NCBI RefSeq assembly: GCF_030286555.1
Contig: NZ_JASVWF010000012.1
Location: 1-64,000 of the forward strand
Source: Actinomycetospora termitidis
GTDB taxonomy: Bacteria > Actinomycetota > Actinomycetes > Mycobacteriales > Pseudonocardiaceae
Direction of reading: 5' to 3'
Length of the DNA: 64,000 nucleotides
Shown piece by piece: positions 17,940-26,352 of the stretch. The position numbers and the translations under genes were made by a program. The notes beneath the pieces were generated by a model. It did no database searches. It saw nothing but the letters and a program-made list of their open reading frames with translations, and had not been told where the DNA came from. The first letter of the stretch is position 1; each line of letters starts with the position of its first letter.

Positions 17940-18992
17940 ATGCCCGCACCGCTGCCCTGGACGGACGACGTCGAGCGGATCCAGCCCGACGAGGCCGAGC
18001 ACATCCGGCGCTGCATCGACTCGATGCTCCGCGTGAACGCGATGACGTTCGACCTCCACCGGCACGGCGTCCGCGCCACCCACGCCAAGAGTCACGGCTT
18101 CCTGCGCGGGACGCTGACCGTGCACGACGACCTGCCGCGCGAGCTGGCGCAGGGCCTGTTCGCCACCGCCGGCGCGACCCACGACGTCGTCGTGCGCCTC
18201 GCGACCGAGTCGGGTCAGCTCGACGACGACCGCAAGGCCAACGCCCGCGGGCTCTCGCTCAAGGTGTTCGACGTCGAGGGCGAGACCCTCGAGCCGGGCA
18301 CGACGACGCACGACCTGCTGTTCAACACCCTGCCGATCCTCGGACCGGGCACCGCGCAGAAATTCATGGAGCTCTCCGAGATCCGCGAGCGCCACTTCTC
18401 CGACGAGAGCGCGATGACCGAGGAGATCCAGTCCCGCCCGGACGCCGAGCAGATGACCGCCTTCCACCGCCTCGTCGGGAACATCCACCCGCTGGCGCAC
18501 GCCTATTACACCCAGGGCGCGTTCGGGTACGGGGACCATGTCGCGAAGATTTCGGTGTACCCGGGGACGGCCGAGCAGGAGGCGCTCGCCGACCGGGAGG
18601 TCACGAGCGACGACGACGGCAGCGTGCTGCGGGCGCTCGTCGAGTCCTGGACGACCGACCGCGAGACCGTCTTCGACGTCCGGGTCCAGCTGCGGACCTC
18701 GGAGGACATGCCGGTCGAGGACGCGTCGGTGGACTGGTCGCAGGACGAGAGCCCCTACCGCAGCGTCGCCACGGTGCGCCTGCCCCCGCAGCAGCCGTAC
18801 TCGAACGCCCGCCGGGTCTTCGGCGACGACCGGCTGGCCTTCCGCCCCTGGCACGGCCTCGCCGCGCACCGCCCTCTGGGCTCGGTGAACCGGCTGCGGC
18901 AGCAGGGCTACGAGGCGCTCGGGAAGCAGCGCACCGACCTCAACGCCACCACCGGCACGACGATGACCTCGGCCTCCGAACTCCCGGACTGA
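17940..18992 (+). CDS. Catalase-like heme protein (short form)
   Basis: A 350-residue protein of the small catalase-related group. HRHGVRATHAKSHGFLRGTL near residues 40-59 contains the distal-side His region, and KANARGLSLKVFDVEG, LLFNTLPIL and VGNIHPLAHAYYTQGAFGYG are conserved in catalases and allene-oxide-synthase-like proteins. It lacks the length of a full catalase (about 480 residues). It probably degrades hydrogen peroxide or lipid peroxides. A SigF-type promoter sits immediately upstream, and DoxX is divergent. Confidence 0.85.
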   Translation: MPAPLPWTDDVERIQPDEAEHIRRCIDSMLRVNAMTFDLHRHGVRATHAKSHGFLRGTLTVHDDLPRELAQGLFATAGATHDVVVRLATESGQLDDDRKANARGLSLKVFDVEGETLEPGTTTHDLLFNTLPILGPGTAQKFMELSEIRERHFSDESAMTEEIQSRPDAEQMTAFHRLVGNIHPLAHAYYTQGAFGYGDHVAKISVYPGTAEQEALADREVTSDDDGSVLRALVESWTTDRETVFDVRVQLRTSEDMPVEDASVDWSQDESPYRSVATVRLPPQQPYSNARRVFGDDRLAFRPWHGLAAHRPLGSVNRLRQQGYEALGKQRTDLNATTGTTMTSASELPD

Positions 18993-19086
18993 GCGCTCGC
19001 GCAGGGGTTGACGGCCCGGAGAGCCTGACGGCTCCGTGCAGGACGAGGCTGGAGATCGTCCGCCAGGGCTCGTCCGGGGTCGGGCT

Positions 19087-19947
19087 CTAGCCGGGGAACG
19101 CGTCGAGGACCCGGCCGAGGAAGTCCTGGACCGTCGGCAGCATCTGCAGCCCGTTGTGTCCCACTCCGGGGACGAGGTCGAACCGCGCCTCGATGCCGTG
19201 CTCGGCGAAGTTGTGGTGCAGGGCGCGGAGCCGCTCCACCCGGGTGGCGCCGGCGGCGTCGGCGCCCGGCATCCAGTTGGTGCCGCCCGGGTTGTTGATC
19301 TCCCAGGTCTCGACGTCCTGCTCACCGACGACCATCTGCACCGCGACCCGACGCGCCGCGTCGAGGTCGATGTCCTGCCCGAACCGTTCGGCGAGGTCGG
19401 CGGTGCCGAGCCACCACGGGTTCGTCGGGTCGAGCATGGTGATCCGCCCGGGAGCGCCGATCGACGCCGCGGCCAGCCGGTCGGGGTGGAGGTACAGGAA
19501 CCGGTGGGTGAACTGCCCGCCGCCGGAGAACCCGTGGAGCAGGAACTTGTCGGTCCGCACGCGATAGCGCTCCCCGACCTCGTCGACCATGCCGAGGAGC
19601 ACCTGGTCGAACCGGATGCCCCGGTAGGCGATGAACTTGTAGTTGTGCAGGTCGTCGGGGTCCTCGATACCGGCCGGGAACAGGGGTGCCATCACCACGC
19701 ACCCGTGCTGCTCGGCGAACTCGACCAGGGTGTTCCGGTAGAGCTCCGCGGTCCGTGCGGTGCCGTGCACCACCACGACGAGGGGCAGTGGGGTCGACGT
19801 CGTGCGGTGGGCCCGGGGCACGTGCAGGGTGTAGCTGAAGCGCTGGTCGACCTGCGCGGCGACGAACGGGGTCGACCCGGAGCGGTAGAACCCGGTCGGG
19901 TCGAGGACCTGGTCGTCACCGAGGTCGTTCGGGCTGTCATCCATCAT
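19087..19947 (-). CDS. Alpha/beta hydrolase, PHB-depolymerase-like esterase
   Basis: A 286-residue serine hydrolase. PLVVVVHGTARTAELYR forms the oxyanion-hole strand and LLHGFSGGGQFTHRF contains the nucleophile elbow G-x-S-x-G. VVGEQDVETW and VPGVGHNGLQ probably supply the acid and the His. No signal peptide is visible, so it is likely cytoplasmic. Two ATGs are adjacent (19947 and 19944). It runs in the same direction as the DUF3182 gene and the exporter upstream. Confidence 0.82.
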   Translation of the reverse strand: MMDDSPNDLGDDQVLDPTGFYRSGSTPFVAAQVDQRFSYTLHVPRAHRTTSTPLPLVVVVHGTARTAELYRNTLVEFAEQHGCVVMAPLFPAGIEDPDDLHNYKFIAYRGIRFDQVLLGMVDEVGERYRVRTDKFLLHGFSGGGQFTHRFLYLHPDRLAAASIGAPGRITMLDPTNPWWLGTADLAERFGQDIDLDAARRVAVQMVVGEQDVETWEINNPGGTNWMPGADAAGATRVERLRALHHNFAEHGIEARFDLVPGVGHNGLQMLPTVQDFLGRVLDAFPG

Positions 19948-20260
19948 CGAACAGTCCAGTCGACGACGAGCGGGCCGGCAACCGGTCCTCGGTCGGCATC
20001 GGTGTGGCCTGCGACAGCTCCTCGATCTCGTCCGGGCCGGGCGTCCGGGTGAACTCGTCGAGAGCGGAGAGATCACCGACCCCGGTAGAGCGGGGTGCCG
20101 TGCTCCCGCACGCTCGTGTCGTGCTCGCGCATCGCCGCCAGCACCGTGAGCACCGAGCCGATCCGGTAGATGACCACGCCGGAGCCGATCTCCCGGATCG
20201 ACGATCGCCTCCAGGTCCGCGCGGGCCGTGAGCGCGCGGCGGCGCCACGACCGGCGCCCG
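19948..20260 (-). pseudogene. Possible decayed coding fragment between DUF3182 and esterase genes
   Basis: In this 313-bp gap the minus strand reads sensibly in one frame (EIGSGVVIYRIGSVLTVLAA through EHGTPLYRG, about 20080-20190) and then in another (VGDLSALDEFTRTP through SSSTGLFDDG, about 19950-20090). A single frameshift near 20085 would join them into one polypeptide of about 85 residues. I do not recognise the family. It may be a small broken gene or two chance frames. Confidence 0.3.
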
Positions 20261-21433
20261 TCAGTACGCTCCGATGAAGACGTACCTGCCGTCCCAGTGC
20301 TCGTCGACGCCGTTCCAGAAGACCCTGCTCCCGGGAACCGAGGCGGCGTGCCGGGCGTAGGCGACGGCCTCGTCGTCGAAGCCGTGCCGGGAGCTCCGGA
20401 CGGAGTGGGACAGCGCGGCGTCCTCGCGCAGGGCGAGGATGCCGAGCAGTTCGGCGGAGGAGGCCCCGCCGACGCGGGCGGACTCCTCGACCGACGCGGC
20501 GATCTCCGTGCGGGACCCGTCGCGACGCGCCAGCTTCCCGGTGATCACGTCGACGTTGGCGCGGGTCTCGACGACCCCCTCGGGCTCCCAGGCCCGCATG
20601 CCCTCGATGAAGCGCTGCGCCGCCCGGACGACCCCGGGAGGCGGGGCCAGGCGAATCTCCTCGTGGCGTACCGGGTCGTCGACGACGACGCCGTCGTCGG
20701 GGAGGTCCTCCAGTGCGTCGGGGTCGCCGCGCACCACCACCACCGAGGTGCCGCCGTAGTTCTGGACCGTCCCCCGGACCTCCAGATCCACGGTCATCTC
20801 CAGGATGCGGCCGAACGAGCTGTAGCAGCCGTCGGGCATGCGGGTCAGTGTGACACTCCACGCCTCGACGTCGTCGATGTCGGCCTCGACCACGTACCCG
20901 TAGTGGGCGAGGTACTCGGTCAGCTCCACGTCGCAGCTCGTGCCGATGTCCTCGGCGACCTCGGCGAGGACCGACTCGAGGTTCCCGGCATCGCGGATCG
21001 TCCACTGCCCGACCCCGCTGGCCCCGTTCGGGTCCTTCAACCGCACCGCCACGAACTCGTCGAGCAGCTCCCGGGCCGCGGCCGCCAACGAGTCGGGGGA
21101 GAAGCAGCTGTACCCGGGCACCGTGGTCCCCCGGAGGTGGCGGGGAAAGCCGAGGTCGAACCACGCGGGGACCTCGGACTCGTCGAACGGCTCGTGGACC
21201 TGCACCTTGCTCGTCCGTTCCAGCAGCGCCCGCGGCAGCGTCGATCCGTAGATCCACAGCGGGGTGCCGTCGGCGTCGACCGGGTCGGACCCCGGCCGGT
21301 ACTCGCAGAGGTCCTCGGTGGCGACGGCCTCGTGGGCGATCACCACGCGGTAGCCGTCGGGGACGATCTCCGCGCACAGGTCGACCAGGCCTCGGTCGCG
21401 GGCCTCGATGCCCGACAGGTACTCCGTCTCCAT
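20261..21433 (-). CDS. DUF3182-family protein, ATP-grasp-like
   Basis: A 390-residue protein resembling the DUF3182 family (PF11379). The core segments VPGYSCFSPDSLAAAARELL, VAVRLKDPNGASGVGQW and GTVQNYGGTSVVVVRGDPD match the family layout, which recalls an ATP-grasp fold with a Lys-containing strand and glycine-rich loop. The biochemical role of the family is unknown to me. The ATG at 21433 has a GGAG site, and the upstream exporter gene on the same strand ends 41 bp away, so co-transcription is likely. Confidence 0.7.
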   Translation of the reverse strand: METEYLSGIEARDRGLVDLCAEIVPDGYRVVIAHEAVATEDLCEYRPGSDPVDADGTPLWIYGSTLPRALLERTSKVQVHEPFDESEVPAWFDLGFPRHLRGTTVPGYSCFSPDSLAAAARELLDEFVAVRLKDPNGASGVGQWTIRDAGNLESVLAEVAEDIGTSCDVELTEYLAHYGYVVEADIDDVEAWSVTLTRMPDGCYSSFGRILEMTVDLEVRGTVQNYGGTSVVVVRGDPDALEDLPDDGVVVDDPVRHEEIRLAPPPGVVRAAQRFIEGMRAWEPEGVVETRANVDVITGKLARRDGSRTEIAASVEESARVGGASSAELLGILALREDAALSHSVRSSRHGFDDEAVAYARHAASVPGSRVFWNGVDEHWDGRYVFIGAY

Positions 21434-21474
21434 GGCTGCTCCGGCTCCCGGTTCTGCGTCGTCGAAGGTCGGGG

Positions 21475-23022
21475 TCAGTGGTAGGTGTGGCCCGCGTGCG
21501 TGCGCCCGGAGGAGGCGTGCGCCCGGTCGCAGTGACGGTCGTCCGCGCCGGGCTGCTCGTCGTCGAGCTGGTCGTCCTTCGTGTTCGTCTTCGACGACGA
21601 CGGCGTCGACCGGCGACGACCCCTCAGGAGGTCGCCCACGCCGAGCGCGAACGCCGCGACCACGAATGCCGTGATGACGAGCATGCCGGTGCTCAGGGCC
21701 GCACCGTAGTCCCGACCCGACGACGCCAGGACGGTGAAGAAGACCGACGCCACCAGGGCGATGCCGATCGAGGACCCGATGCGCTGCGCGGTCTGCTGCA
21801 TGCCCGCGGCAGTCCCGCCCTCGTCGGTGGGGACCTCCTGCAGGGTCAGGGCCTGGTTCGGGGTGATCACCAGGCCGCTGCCGATGCCCGAGAGGAACAG
21901 CGGCCCGGCGGTGAGCAGCCCGACCATGGGCCCGGTCTCCCCGCGCACGATGAGCAGGGTCGAGACGATCCCGACGGCCATCACCACGGTGCCCGCCACC
22001 ACCAGCGGCCGGCCGAAGCGGCCGACGATCCGCCCGCCGATGGCGGCGGCGATCGCCGACCCGACGGCGTAGGGCAGCGACGCGGCCCCGGCCTCGAGCG
22101 CCGAGTAGCCGAGGCCCTGCTGGAAGTAGACGGTGAGCACGAAGAAGATCGCGGTCGAGCCCGCCATGTAGATCGTGCCCAGCGAGGAGCCCAGCACGTA
22201 GCCGGGGCTGCGCAGCACCCGCCCGTTCGCGAGCGGGTCGCCCCCGCGGGCGGCGTAGCGGCGCTCCCACCAGACGAACACGGCCAGGAACACCGCCCCG
22301 ATCGCGATCGTCCACCACGGCGCACCCGCCGGGTCGCGGTCGGCGAGCACGAGGGGCAGCAGGACCGCGACGACCGAGAGGGCGAGCAGTCCGGCGCCGA
22401 CCGGGTCGAGCGAGACCTGCGTGCTGCGCTCCTCGCGAGGCGGGTCGGCGGGCAGCAGACGCGGGGCGAGCACCAGGGCCAGCAGGGCGAACGGCAGGTT
22501 GACCAGGAACACCAGCCGCCACCCGAACTCGGGGCCGCCGGCCTCGATGAGCAGTCCGCCGACCAGGGGGCCGATGGCGGTCGAGGAGGCATTGACCGCG
22601 CCGAACACTCCGAACGCGGTCCCGCGCTCGGAGCCGGAGAACATCTGCTGGATGAGCCCGAGCAGCTGGGGGTTGAGCAGGCCGCCGGCGATGCCCTGGG
22701 CCAGGCGGGCGACGACGAGCCACAGCGGGGTCATCGCCAGGCCGGCGGCGACGCTGGCCAGCGCGAAGAGCACCAGCCCGACGATGAACATCTTCTTGCG
22801 GCCCCGGCTGTCGCCGAGACGTCCGCCGGGGACGAGCGCGATGCCGAAGGCCAGCGTGTAGCCCGCGACGATCCAGGAGAGCTCGGACGGGGCGGCGCCC
22901 AGGCCGGTCTGGAACGACGGCAGGGCGACGTTGACGATGCTGACGTCGATGAAGATCATGACGCCGGCGGCCATGCAGACCGCGAGCGCGCGCCATCGTC
23001 CGGGAAGGGGATTCTCGGGCAT
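21475..23022 (-). CDS. DHA2-family (14-TM) MFS multidrug exporter
   Basis: A 515-residue EmrB/QacA-type drug:H+ antiporter with 14 hydrophobic segments. The N-terminal FIDVSIVNVALPSFQTGLG and GGRLGDSRGRKKMF are the DHA2 motifs D1 and A, and the motif C-like IGPLVGGLLIEAGG follows in the fifth segment. The last 45 residues are a polar tail rich in Asp and His, ending DDRHCDRAHASSGRTHAGH, which is unusual for the family and could bind metal. It is followed by the DUF3182 gene. Confidence 0.88.
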   Translation of the reverse strand: MPENPLPGRWRALAVCMAAGVMIFIDVSIVNVALPSFQTGLGAAPSELSWIVAGYTLAFGIALVPGGRLGDSRGRKKMFIVGLVLFALASVAAGLAMTPLWLVVARLAQGIAGGLLNPQLLGLIQQMFSGSERGTAFGVFGAVNASSTAIGPLVGGLLIEAGGPEFGWRLVFLVNLPFALLALVLAPRLLPADPPREERSTQVSLDPVGAGLLALSVVAVLLPLVLADRDPAGAPWWTIAIGAVFLAVFVWWERRYAARGGDPLANGRVLRSPGYVLGSSLGTIYMAGSTAIFFVLTVYFQQGLGYSALEAGAASLPYAVGSAIAAAIGGRIVGRFGRPLVVAGTVVMAVGIVSTLLIVRGETGPMVGLLTAGPLFLSGIGSGLVITPNQALTLQEVPTDEGGTAAGMQQTAQRIGSSIGIALVASVFFTVLASSGRDYGAALSTGMLVITAFVVAAFALGVGDLLRGRRRSTPSSSKTNTKDDQLDDEQPGADDRHCDRAHASSGRTHAGHTYH

Positions 23023-23365
23023 ACGGAGTCGTTACCCGGGTTACGGATCGACCATGTGGGGCCCGGGGGCGGTGTGGGCTTGACCGCGTCGGGCTGTACG
23101 GGCTCGTCCGTGTCCCTCGCCGGGGTGGGCGTCAGACGTCGGCGAGGACCTGCAGGACGGCGATGCTCCCGGCGTGTCGCCGGGCGGCCTCGACGAGGAG
23201 GTCGTCCAGGCGCTCGGGGTCCGGATCGTCCTCGGCCGCGGTGAGCACGGCGTGGACGCCGGGCCCGTCGAGCTGGACACGGGGCCAGCCTTGTCAGGTC
23301 CTCTCCGGACGCTGCTGAGCGGGAGCGCGTCACATCAGCACCGAGCGCCACCAGGACGCCCCACG
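23023..23365. other. Intergenic region with a possible minus-strand gene fragment
   Basis: This 343-bp gap separates the divergent exporter and SSB genes. One minus-strand frame, open from 23293 to the TGA at 23132-23134, reads like protein (VQLDGPGVHAVLTAAEDDPD, then LDDLLVEAARRHAGS and IAVLQVLADV) but has no acceptable start codon. It could be a 3' remnant of an acidic helical protein. I see no terminator or repeat here. Confidence 0.35.
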
Positions 23366-23836
23366 ATGTCCACCGCGATCCAGGTCACCGGCAACCTCAC
23401 CGCCGACCCCGAGCTGCAGTACCCGCCCAACGGCCGCGCCGCCGCCCGATTCACCGTCGCGGTGAACGCCCGCCGACGCACCGAGGCAGGCGAGTGGGTC
23501 GACGGCGAGCCCACCTTCTACCCGGTCGAGACCTGGGGTGAGCAGGGCGAGCACGTGGCCGAGTCCCTGACCAGGGGCGCCCAGGTCGTGGTCCTGGGGA
23601 CCGTCAAGGCTCGGTCGTGGGCGCCGACGGAGGGCGAGCGCGGTGGGAAGACCCTGACCCGGCTCGAGGTCACCGCCGAGACCGTCGCGGCGAGCCTGCA
23701 GTGGGCGACGCTGACCGTCACCACGGCCAAGCGGGTCGGCTCCTGGGCGAGGCGCCGGCGGCGAGCAGGAAGCACCGCTCTCATCGAGCCCTTGCCGGCT
23801 CGGCTCTCTGCGGGCGGACCGAACCTGTTGCTCTAG
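23366..23836 (+). CDS. ssb: Single-stranded DNA-binding protein (second-type SSB)
   Basis: A 156-residue OB-fold protein: IQVTGNLTADPELQY, AAARFTVAVNAR, FYPVETWGEQGEHVAESL and GAQVVVLGTVKAR are the classic SSB strands. The C-terminus does not end in the acidic D-D-D-I-P-F tip that recruits partner proteins, so this resembles the accessory SsbB form of actinobacteria rather than the essential SSB, which normally sits with rpsF and rpsR. The last 30 residues are Arg-rich and unlike the family. Confidence 0.85.
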   Translation: MSTAIQVTGNLTADPELQYPPNGRAAARFTVAVNARRRTEAGEWVDGEPTFYPVETWGEQGEHVAESLTRGAQVVVLGTVKARSWAPTEGERGGKTLTRLEVTAETVAASLQWATLTVTTAKRVGSWARRRRRAGSTALIEPLPARLSAGGPNLLL

Positions 23837-23989
23837 CAGAGACCTGTCGGCGTTCGAGACCCTGTGAGGGGTCAGCCGCGCGAGCAAATCTGATCTTCGA
23901 CCGCGAGCCCCGTAAACAGTTTCCGGACGCTCGCACGATCAGCAATGACGTCATCAATGACGACGTAAACCGCTGACCAGCCAAGATGG

Positions 23990-24062
23990 TGCGCCGTCAG
24001 GGACTCGAACCCCGAACCCAGTGATTAAGAGTCACTTGCTCTGCCCATTGAGCTAACGGCGC
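23990..24062 (-). tRNA. tRNA-Lys (CTT)
   Basis: A 73-nt cloverleaf on the minus strand. The acceptor stem pairs GCGCCGT with ACGGCGC, the anticodon loop is CTCTTAA (anticodon CTT) and the T-arm contains GGTTCGAGTCC. The discriminator is A and an encoded CCA follows at 23987-23989. The 150-bp stretch between the SSB gene and this tRNA is relatively AT-rich and contains TGACGTCA (23949-23956 region), without a gene. Confidence 0.95.
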
Positions 24063-24124
24063 GTGACCAGAAGACTAACATTGCTGATCTTCCAGTCCGG
24101 CAGCGGGGGTACCACTGCCGTCCG

Positions 24125-24198
24125 GGTGAGTGACGGGACTTGAACCCGCGACACCTGGGATCACAACCCAGTGCTCTGCCAACTGAGCTACACCCACC
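24125..24198 (-). tRNA. tRNA-His (GTG)
   Basis: A minus-strand cloverleaf with acceptor stem GTGGGTG pairing with CACTCAC (one G-U), anticodon stem CTGGG/CCCAG and loop TTGTGAT, anticodon GTG. An extra encoded G at 24198 (position -1) faces discriminator C, the hallmark of tRNA-His. No CCA is encoded. It lies 62 bp upstream of the tRNA-Lys gene on the same strand, so both may come from one transcript. Confidence 0.95.
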
Positions 24199-24427
24199 AT
24201 TGGCTGCCACCGGCGTCCCGGCGACGACGTAGAGACTACCCGCCGCGGTCCAGCCGGTTGCCACCGGGGCGGATCGCTCGCCGGCCTGTCGCGGTGAACC
24301 GACGGGACGTCGGTGCCTTGTCGCTCTGAATCACCGCGACGAGGCCGTGGCAGGGGGCCGGGAGCCCGCGACCAGCCGGTGCCGGGACCCGGTCCGCCGC
24401 ATGACGCGGGTCGTACTCCCGGCGTTT

Positions 24428-24462
24428 GTGACGTCCAGTGTCAGCATGGCCGCACTGCTGAC
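24428..24462 (-). repeat. 35-bp 3'-end repeat, copy A (after orn)
   Basis: This element starts 27 nt after the orn stop codon and reads, in the direction of orn, GTCAGCA-(9 nt)-TGCTGAC followed by ACTGGACGTCAC. The arms form a 7-bp hairpin. It matches copies at 25159-25193 and 47391-47425 over at least 32 of 35 positions, and all three have the same orientation relative to the gene just upstream. It may be a terminator or a 3'-UTR processing element; no T-tract follows. Confidence 0.7.
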
Positions 24463-24489
24463 GGACCGAGAGCCGACCCACACCCGCCG

Positions 24490-25098
24490 TCAGGAACCGT
24501 CCGCGTCGACGACGTCGGCGGCAGCCGCGCGGGCCTGGTCGGTCGTCGGGCCGGGGAGCGGCACGAACGCGGTGCGGCGGTAGTACTCGAGCTCGCGGAT
24601 CGACTCCCGCGCATCGGCCAGGGCGCGGTGGGCGAGGCCCTTCTCCGGCTGGGCGTAGTAGATGCGCGGGTACCAGCGCCGGCACAGCTCCTTGATCGAG
24701 CTGACGTCGATCATGCGGTAGTGCAGGTGGGCGTCCAGCTCCGGCATGTCCCGGGCGATGAAGCCGCGGTCGGTGGCGATCGAGTTGCCGCACAGGGGAG
24801 CGGTGCGCGCATCCGGGACGTGCTCGCGGATGTAGTCCAGGACCAGCTTCTCGGCCTCGGCGAGCGTCACCGTCGACGCCCGGACCTCCTCGGTCAGCCC
24901 CGACTTCGCGTGCATCTCGACGACGACCTCGGGCATGTTCTCGAGGTCCTCGTCCGACGCGTGGATGACCACGTCCACGCCCTCACCCAGCGGGACGAGC
25001 TCCTGGTCGGTCACGAGCGCCGCGATCTCGATGAGCTTGTCCTTGCCGAGGTCGAGCCCGGTCATCTCGCAGTCGAGCCACACCAGCCGTCCGTTCAC
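24490..25098 (-). CDS. orn: Oligoribonuclease
   Basis: A 202-residue DEDDh 3'-5' exonuclease that degrades nano-RNAs and linear dinucleotides from cyclic-di-GMP turnover. The acidic motif [12 protein letters not shown] is at residues 5-16, [10 protein letters not shown] and FIARDMPEL contain the second motif, and [12 protein letters not shown] holds the late His and Asp. Length matches the family. It is flanked on both sides by copies of a 35-bp repeat (24428-24462 and 25159-25193). Confidence 0.96.
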   Translation of the reverse strand: MNGRLVWLDCEMTGLDLGKDKLIEIAALVTDQELVPLGEGVDVVIHASDEDLENMPEVVVEMHAKSGLTEEVRASTVTLAEAEKLVLDYIREHVPDARTAPLCGNSIATDRGFIARDMPELDAHLHYRMIDVSSIKELCRRWYPRIYYAQPEKGLAHRALADARESIRELEYYRRTAFVPLPGPTTDQARAAAADVVDADGS

Positions 25099-25158
25099 CC
25101 GGACGACCCTACTGATCTCGGCGGATCCCGGCGCGCGGGCGGCGTACCACCGGCGATT

Positions 25159-25193
25159 GTGACGTCCAGCGTCAGTATGGCCGCACTGCTGAC
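25159..25193 (-). repeat. 35-bp 3'-end repeat, copy B (after acyl-CoA dehydrogenase-like gene)
   Basis: This copy starts 10 nt after the stop of the gene ending at 25204 and precedes orn by 60 bp. In the direction of the upstream gene it reads GTCAGCA-(9 nt)-TACTGAC then GCTGGACGTCAC; one base of the 3' arm differs from copies A and C, which weakens the hairpin by a C-A mismatch. The loop GTGCGGCCA is identical to copy A. Confidence 0.7.
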
Positions 25194-25203
25194 ACCCGGG
25201 GCC

Positions 25204-26295
25204 TCACGAACCCGAGAACGCCGCCAGCTGCGCCGCCCGGACGTCGTCGGTCTGGGCCTGCACCAGGTGGAACATCGCCTCGCGGGACCAGCGCTGCTCG
25301 TGCGAGGACGAGTACATCGCCGACCCGCCGCGCGCGGCGACGAGCCCGGCGGCCGCCCGGACGGTCAGCTCCGCGATCCGGCCGCGCAGCTCCAGCCGCT
25401 CCTCGACGAAGCGGTCCCGCTGCGCACTGAACTTCAGCTCGTACGCCCGCTCGCGCAGCGGCCACGCCGTCGCCGCCAGGGCCTGGGCCTCCTCGACGGC
25501 GGCAGGGCGGTCGCGCTCGTGGCCGGTGCGGAGCGTCTCGTCGATCACCCGGAGCAGGAGCCCCATCGTCGCGGGCTTGGTGTCCACGACGGTGCCGGCG
25601 TCGCGCCGGCGCCACTCGTCGACCGGCACGACGGCGGCCACCTCGTCGGGGCCCACGGCCACGTCGTGCAGCGACAGCCCGACCGTGCGCGTCCCGCCCA
25701 TGACGGCCAGCGAGTACGGCTCGGAGGCGGTGAGCCCGCGCCGCTCGTGGGCGGGGAGCAGGGCGAACACGATCTCGCCGGAGTCGGCGACCGCCGCGAT
25801 CAGCACGAGGTCGACCAGCCCCCACCCGGTGCACCACTCCGCCCGACCCGTGAACCGCCACCCGGACCGGCCGTCGGGAACGGCCGTGATCGCTGGTGGA
25901 CCCGGACGGCGCAGGTGCGCGACGGCGATCCCGCCGAGCTCGTCGCCGCGGCACAGCGCCTCGCGGTACTGCTCGGCCGCGGGGTACGACGAGTCCAGGG
26001 TCAGCTTCTGCGGCGTGCGGTGCTGGGTGAGGACGAACCACGACGCCGCGTCGGCCCCGGCGAGGATCTCCTCGACCTCGGACAGCGCGCGCTCGTCGCG
26101 CCCCAGCCCGCCGTGCTCGGCGGGGGCCGCCACGCTGTAGAGCCCCTGCGCGGCCAGCCAGCGCAGGATGCAGCGCTGCACGCCGATCGCGGGGTCGTCG
26201 CTGTCGGCGGCGTTCTCGAGCAGCATCTCGGCGGCACCGCGCGCGAGGGCGAGCGGGTCACTGCCGAGCGTCAGGTCCGGGGGGTGGACGCTCAT
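25204..26295 (-). CDS. Acyl-CoA dehydrogenase-like flavoprotein
   Basis: A 363-residue protein with the three-part acyl-CoA dehydrogenase layout: an N-terminal helical domain ending AAPAEHGGLGRDERALSEVE, a middle beta domain with GWRFTGRAEWCTGWGLVD, and a C-terminal helical domain with SAMYSSSHEQRWSREAMF. The middle and C-terminal motifs resemble DszC/HsaA-type flavin-dependent members as well as true dehydrogenases; the usual catalytic Glu cannot be assigned with certainty. The GTG/ATG context at 26295 is acceptable. It is downstream of the FadD gene on the same strand. Confidence 0.78.
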   Translation of the reverse strand: MSVHPPDLTLGSDPLALARGAAEMLLENAADSDDPAIGVQRCILRWLAAQGLYSVAAPAEHGGLGRDERALSEVEEILAGADAASWFVLTQHRTPQKLTLDSSYPAAEQYREALCRGDELGGIAVAHLRRPGPPAITAVPDGRSGWRFTGRAEWCTGWGLVDLVLIAAVADSGEIVFALLPAHERRGLTASEPYSLAVMGGTRTVGLSLHDVAVGPDEVAAVVPVDEWRRRDAGTVVDTKPATMGLLLRVIDETLRTGHERDRPAAVEEAQALAATAWPLRERAYELKFSAQRDRFVEERLELRGRIAELTVRAAAGLVAARGGSAMYSSSHEQRWSREAMFHLVQAQTDDVRAAQLAAFSGS

Positions 26296-26352
26296 GACCT
26301 CAGGGTCTCCAAGGGGAGCGGGGGAGTCGAGATCCTGTCTACCAGCGGGAGG

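Noticed and set aside
20261-22996. A single 911-codon minus-strand frame spanning the exporter and DUF3182 genes
   Set aside because: Only the part after 21433 reads like a protein family; the upstream part is the exporter gene read out of frame (Arg-rich, motif-free).
23990-24198. tRNA 3' ends as an integration site for a mobile element
   Set aside because: No integrase gene and no second copy of a tRNA 3' end was found in the window, so an attachment site cannot be supported.
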